From positions 1-6,348 of the forward strand of contig JAHWJJ010000280.1 in the NCBI GenBank assembly GCA_019348475.1: a stretch of 6,348 nucleotides of DNA. The letters are read 5' to 3'. Positions within the stretch are counted from its first letter, which is position 1. Every line of letters begins with the position of its first letter. Both the position numbers and the translations under genes were made by a program. Below, in pieces: positions 4,908 to 6,348 of the stretch. Source of the DNA: Gemmatimonadota bacterium. GTDB lineage: Bacteria; Gemmatimonadota; Gemmatimonadetes; Longimicrobiales; Longimicrobiaceae. Below the pieces are notes generated by a model. It worked only from the letters and a program-made list of their open reading frames with translations. It did not search any database and was not told the origin of the DNA.

Positions 4908-6348
4908 GCATCCGCACCGACGCCCAGGTCACGCCGCAGCAGCGCCTCCGGGTCCGGCTCGCGGCCCATGAAGCGTCGGAACAGCTCGTCCGGCTCTTCG
5001 GCGTCGCCCTGGCTGAGCACGGCGTCCACGAACGCGCGCCCGGTTTCGCGGTTGAACAGCCCCTCGCGCTGAAAGCGGGTGAACGCGTCCGCCTCGAGCA
5101 CCGCGGACCAGAGGTAGCTGTAGTACCCGGCCGCGTATCCCCCGCTGAAGATGTGCGAGAACGAGGTGATGAAGTGGTCGTGCGCGAACTCGGGGCGGGG
5201 ATGGAACCGTTCCATCACCGTACGCGCGCGCTGCACCGGGTCGCCGTCGGTTTCCGGGTCGAAGCGGACGTGCAGCTCCAGGTCCACGGTGCCAAAGCTC
5301 AGCTGCCGCATCTGGTAGTAGGCGCCCATGAAGGTGCGCGCGGCCAGCATCTTCTGGTACAGCGCCTGGGGGATGGGCTCGCCGGTCTGCCAGTGGCGCG
5401 CGAACAGGTCCAGCGCCGGGCGCTCCCACGTCCAGTTCTCGATGATCTGCGAAGGGAGCTCCACCCAGTCCGAAGGCACGTGCGTCCCCCCCAGCGCCGG
5501 CACCTCTACCCGCGAAAGCAGGTGGTGCAGCAGGTGTCCGAACTCGTGGAAGATGGTCTGCACCTCGCGGTGCGTGAGCAGCGCCGGGCGGCCCCCCTCC
5601 GGCGGCGACAGGTTCCCCACCATCAGCGCCAGGTGGGGCACCCACCCCTCCGGCCGCGGTCCGCCCACCACCAGGCCGTTCATCCACGCCCCGCCGCGCT
5701 TGCTTTCGCGCGGAAACCAGTCCGTGTAAAAGCTGCCCAGCAGCGCGCCCTGCTCGTCCAGCACGTCGTAGAAGCGCACCTCCGGGTGCCACACCGCGTC
5801 GACGTCGCGCGGCTGCACGCGCGCGCCGAACAGCCGCTCCGCCAGCCCGAACAGCCCCTCCAGCACGCGGTCCATGGGAAAGAACGGGCGCAGCGCCTCG
5901 GCGTCCATGTCGTAGCGCATCAGCCGCAGCCGTTCGATGGCATACCAGGCGTCCCACGGCTCCAGGGTGTCGATGCCCAGCTCCGCCCGGGCGAACGCCT
6001 GCAGCTCGTCCATCTCGCGCCGCCACACGGGCCACGTGCGCTCCGTGAGGTCTTCTTCGAAGGCGAACGCGCGCGTGCCGCTGCCGGCCATGCTTTCTTC
6101 CAGCGCCAGGTCCGCGTAGTCCGCAAAGCCCAGGATGCGGGCCAGCTCGCGGCGCAGCTGCAGGATGCGGCGCACCAGCGGGCGGTTGTCGTGCTCGCCG
6201 CTGCTGGCGCGGTTCACGTACGCCTGGTACATGCGCCGGCGAAGGTCGCGGTGCGCGGAGTACTGCATGAAGGGCTGAAACGACGGGATCTGCAGCGTGA
6301 ATCTCCACCCCTCCACCCCCTTTGCCTGCGCCGCGGCCCGGGCCTGCG
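4895..6348 (-). CDS. M3-family zinc oligopeptidase, oligopeptidase A-like (N-terminus outside window)
   Basis: This is a cytoplasmic-type zinc metallopeptidase of the thimet oligopeptidase/PrlC family, which degrades short peptides. The frame stays open to the right edge (reading ...QARAAAQAKG before VEGWRFTL), so the GTG at 6316 is internal and roughly 200 N-terminal residues of a ~680-residue protein are missing. Counting from that valine as 1: GWRFTLQIPSFQPFM matches the oligopeptidase A core, HEFGH (257-261, bases 5534-5548) carries two zinc-ligand His and the catalytic Glu, and E286 in DWVELPSQ sits 25 residues after the second His, as expected for the third ligand. The C-terminal SGGYAAGYYSYLWS (391-404) is the substrate-binding Tyr loop. 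The active site is thus complete. No signal peptide can be judged. Its stop codon lies in the octamer repeat. The prlC/opdA symbol is not assigned because subfamily membership cannot be checked. Confidence 0.93.
   Translation of the reverse strand, partial: QARAAAQAKGVEGWRFTLQIPSFQPFMQYSAHRDLRRRMYQAYVNRASSGEHDNRPLVRRILQLRRELARILGFADYADLALEESMAGSGTRAFAFEEDLTERTWPVWRREMDELQAFARAELGIDTLEPWDAWYAIERLRLMRYDMDAEALRPFFPMDRVLEGLFGLAERLFGARVQPRDVDAVWHPEVRFYDVLDEQGALLGSFYTDWFPRESKRGGAWMNGLVVGGPRPEGWVPHLALMVGNLSPPEGGRPALLTHREVQTIFHEFGHLLHHLLSRVEVPALGGTHVPSDWVELPSQIIENWTWERPALDLFARHWQTGEPIPQALYQKMLAARTFMGAYYQMRQLSFGTVDLELHVRFDPETDGDPVQRARTVMERFHPRPEFAHDHFITSFSHIFSGGYAAGYYSYLWSAVLEADAFTRFQREGLFNRETGRAFVDAVLSQGDAEEPDELFRRFMGREPDPEALLRRDLGVGADAVNG

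Noticed and set aside
4929..6308. 459-codon minus-strand frame overlapping the M3 peptidase
   Set aside because: It is a shifted-frame shadow rich in Ala, Arg, Gly and Pro; HEFGH and the other M3 motifs lie in the other frame.

Overview
The window is GC-rich throughout. Its genes look like those of a free-living, high-GC, Gram-negative-type bacterium: NtrB/NtrC-style two-component proteins, an M3 metallopeptidase, a small lipoprotein and several mobile-type toxin-antitoxin pairs. The protein style would fit Gemmatimonadota (Longimicrobium-like), but there is no rRNA or marker gene here, so that placement is only a guess.

Left to right on the plus strand: (1) the 3' part of a membrane-bound sensor histidine kinase, cut by the left edge and ending at 1278; (2) a DUF433 antitoxin and a DUF5615 PIN-like toxin overlapping by 4 nt (1373-1953); (3) a short chimeric ORF (1969-2217) that joins the first ~41 codons of a response regulator to the last ~41 codons of a beta-lactamase-type serine hydrolase; (4) a second toxin-antitoxin pair, PIN toxin first and a 73-residue partner second (2290-2948), with a plausible leaderless promoter; (5) a perfect hairpin at 2998-3022; (6) a complete NtrC-type sigma-54-dependent response regulator (3049-4449), whose last codons lie in a perfect 12-bp stem-loop. 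On the minus strand follow a 60-residue lipoprotein-like ORF (4476-4658), a spacer with an 8-bp tandem repeat (4854-4907), and most of an M3-family oligopeptidase (4895 to the right edge) whose stop codon lies inside that repeat.

The sensor kinase and the sigma-54 activator are the natural partners of one phosphorelay and would normally sit next to each other. Here about 1.77 kb separates them, holding two toxin-antitoxin modules and debris. The response regulator's first 121 bp occur twice in direct orientation exactly 1080 bp apart (90% identical, 12 mismatches), and the second toxin-antitoxin pair lies between the copies. The simplest reading is that accessory DNA was captured inside a regulatory operon and left a truncated paralogue of the regulator behind. 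I did not find a clear new multi-gene system. The most notable points are this split operon with its repeat-bounded PIN module, the Asp-to-Gly change at the expected first active-site position of the DUF5615 toxin, and the octamer repeat that supplies the peptidase stop codon.
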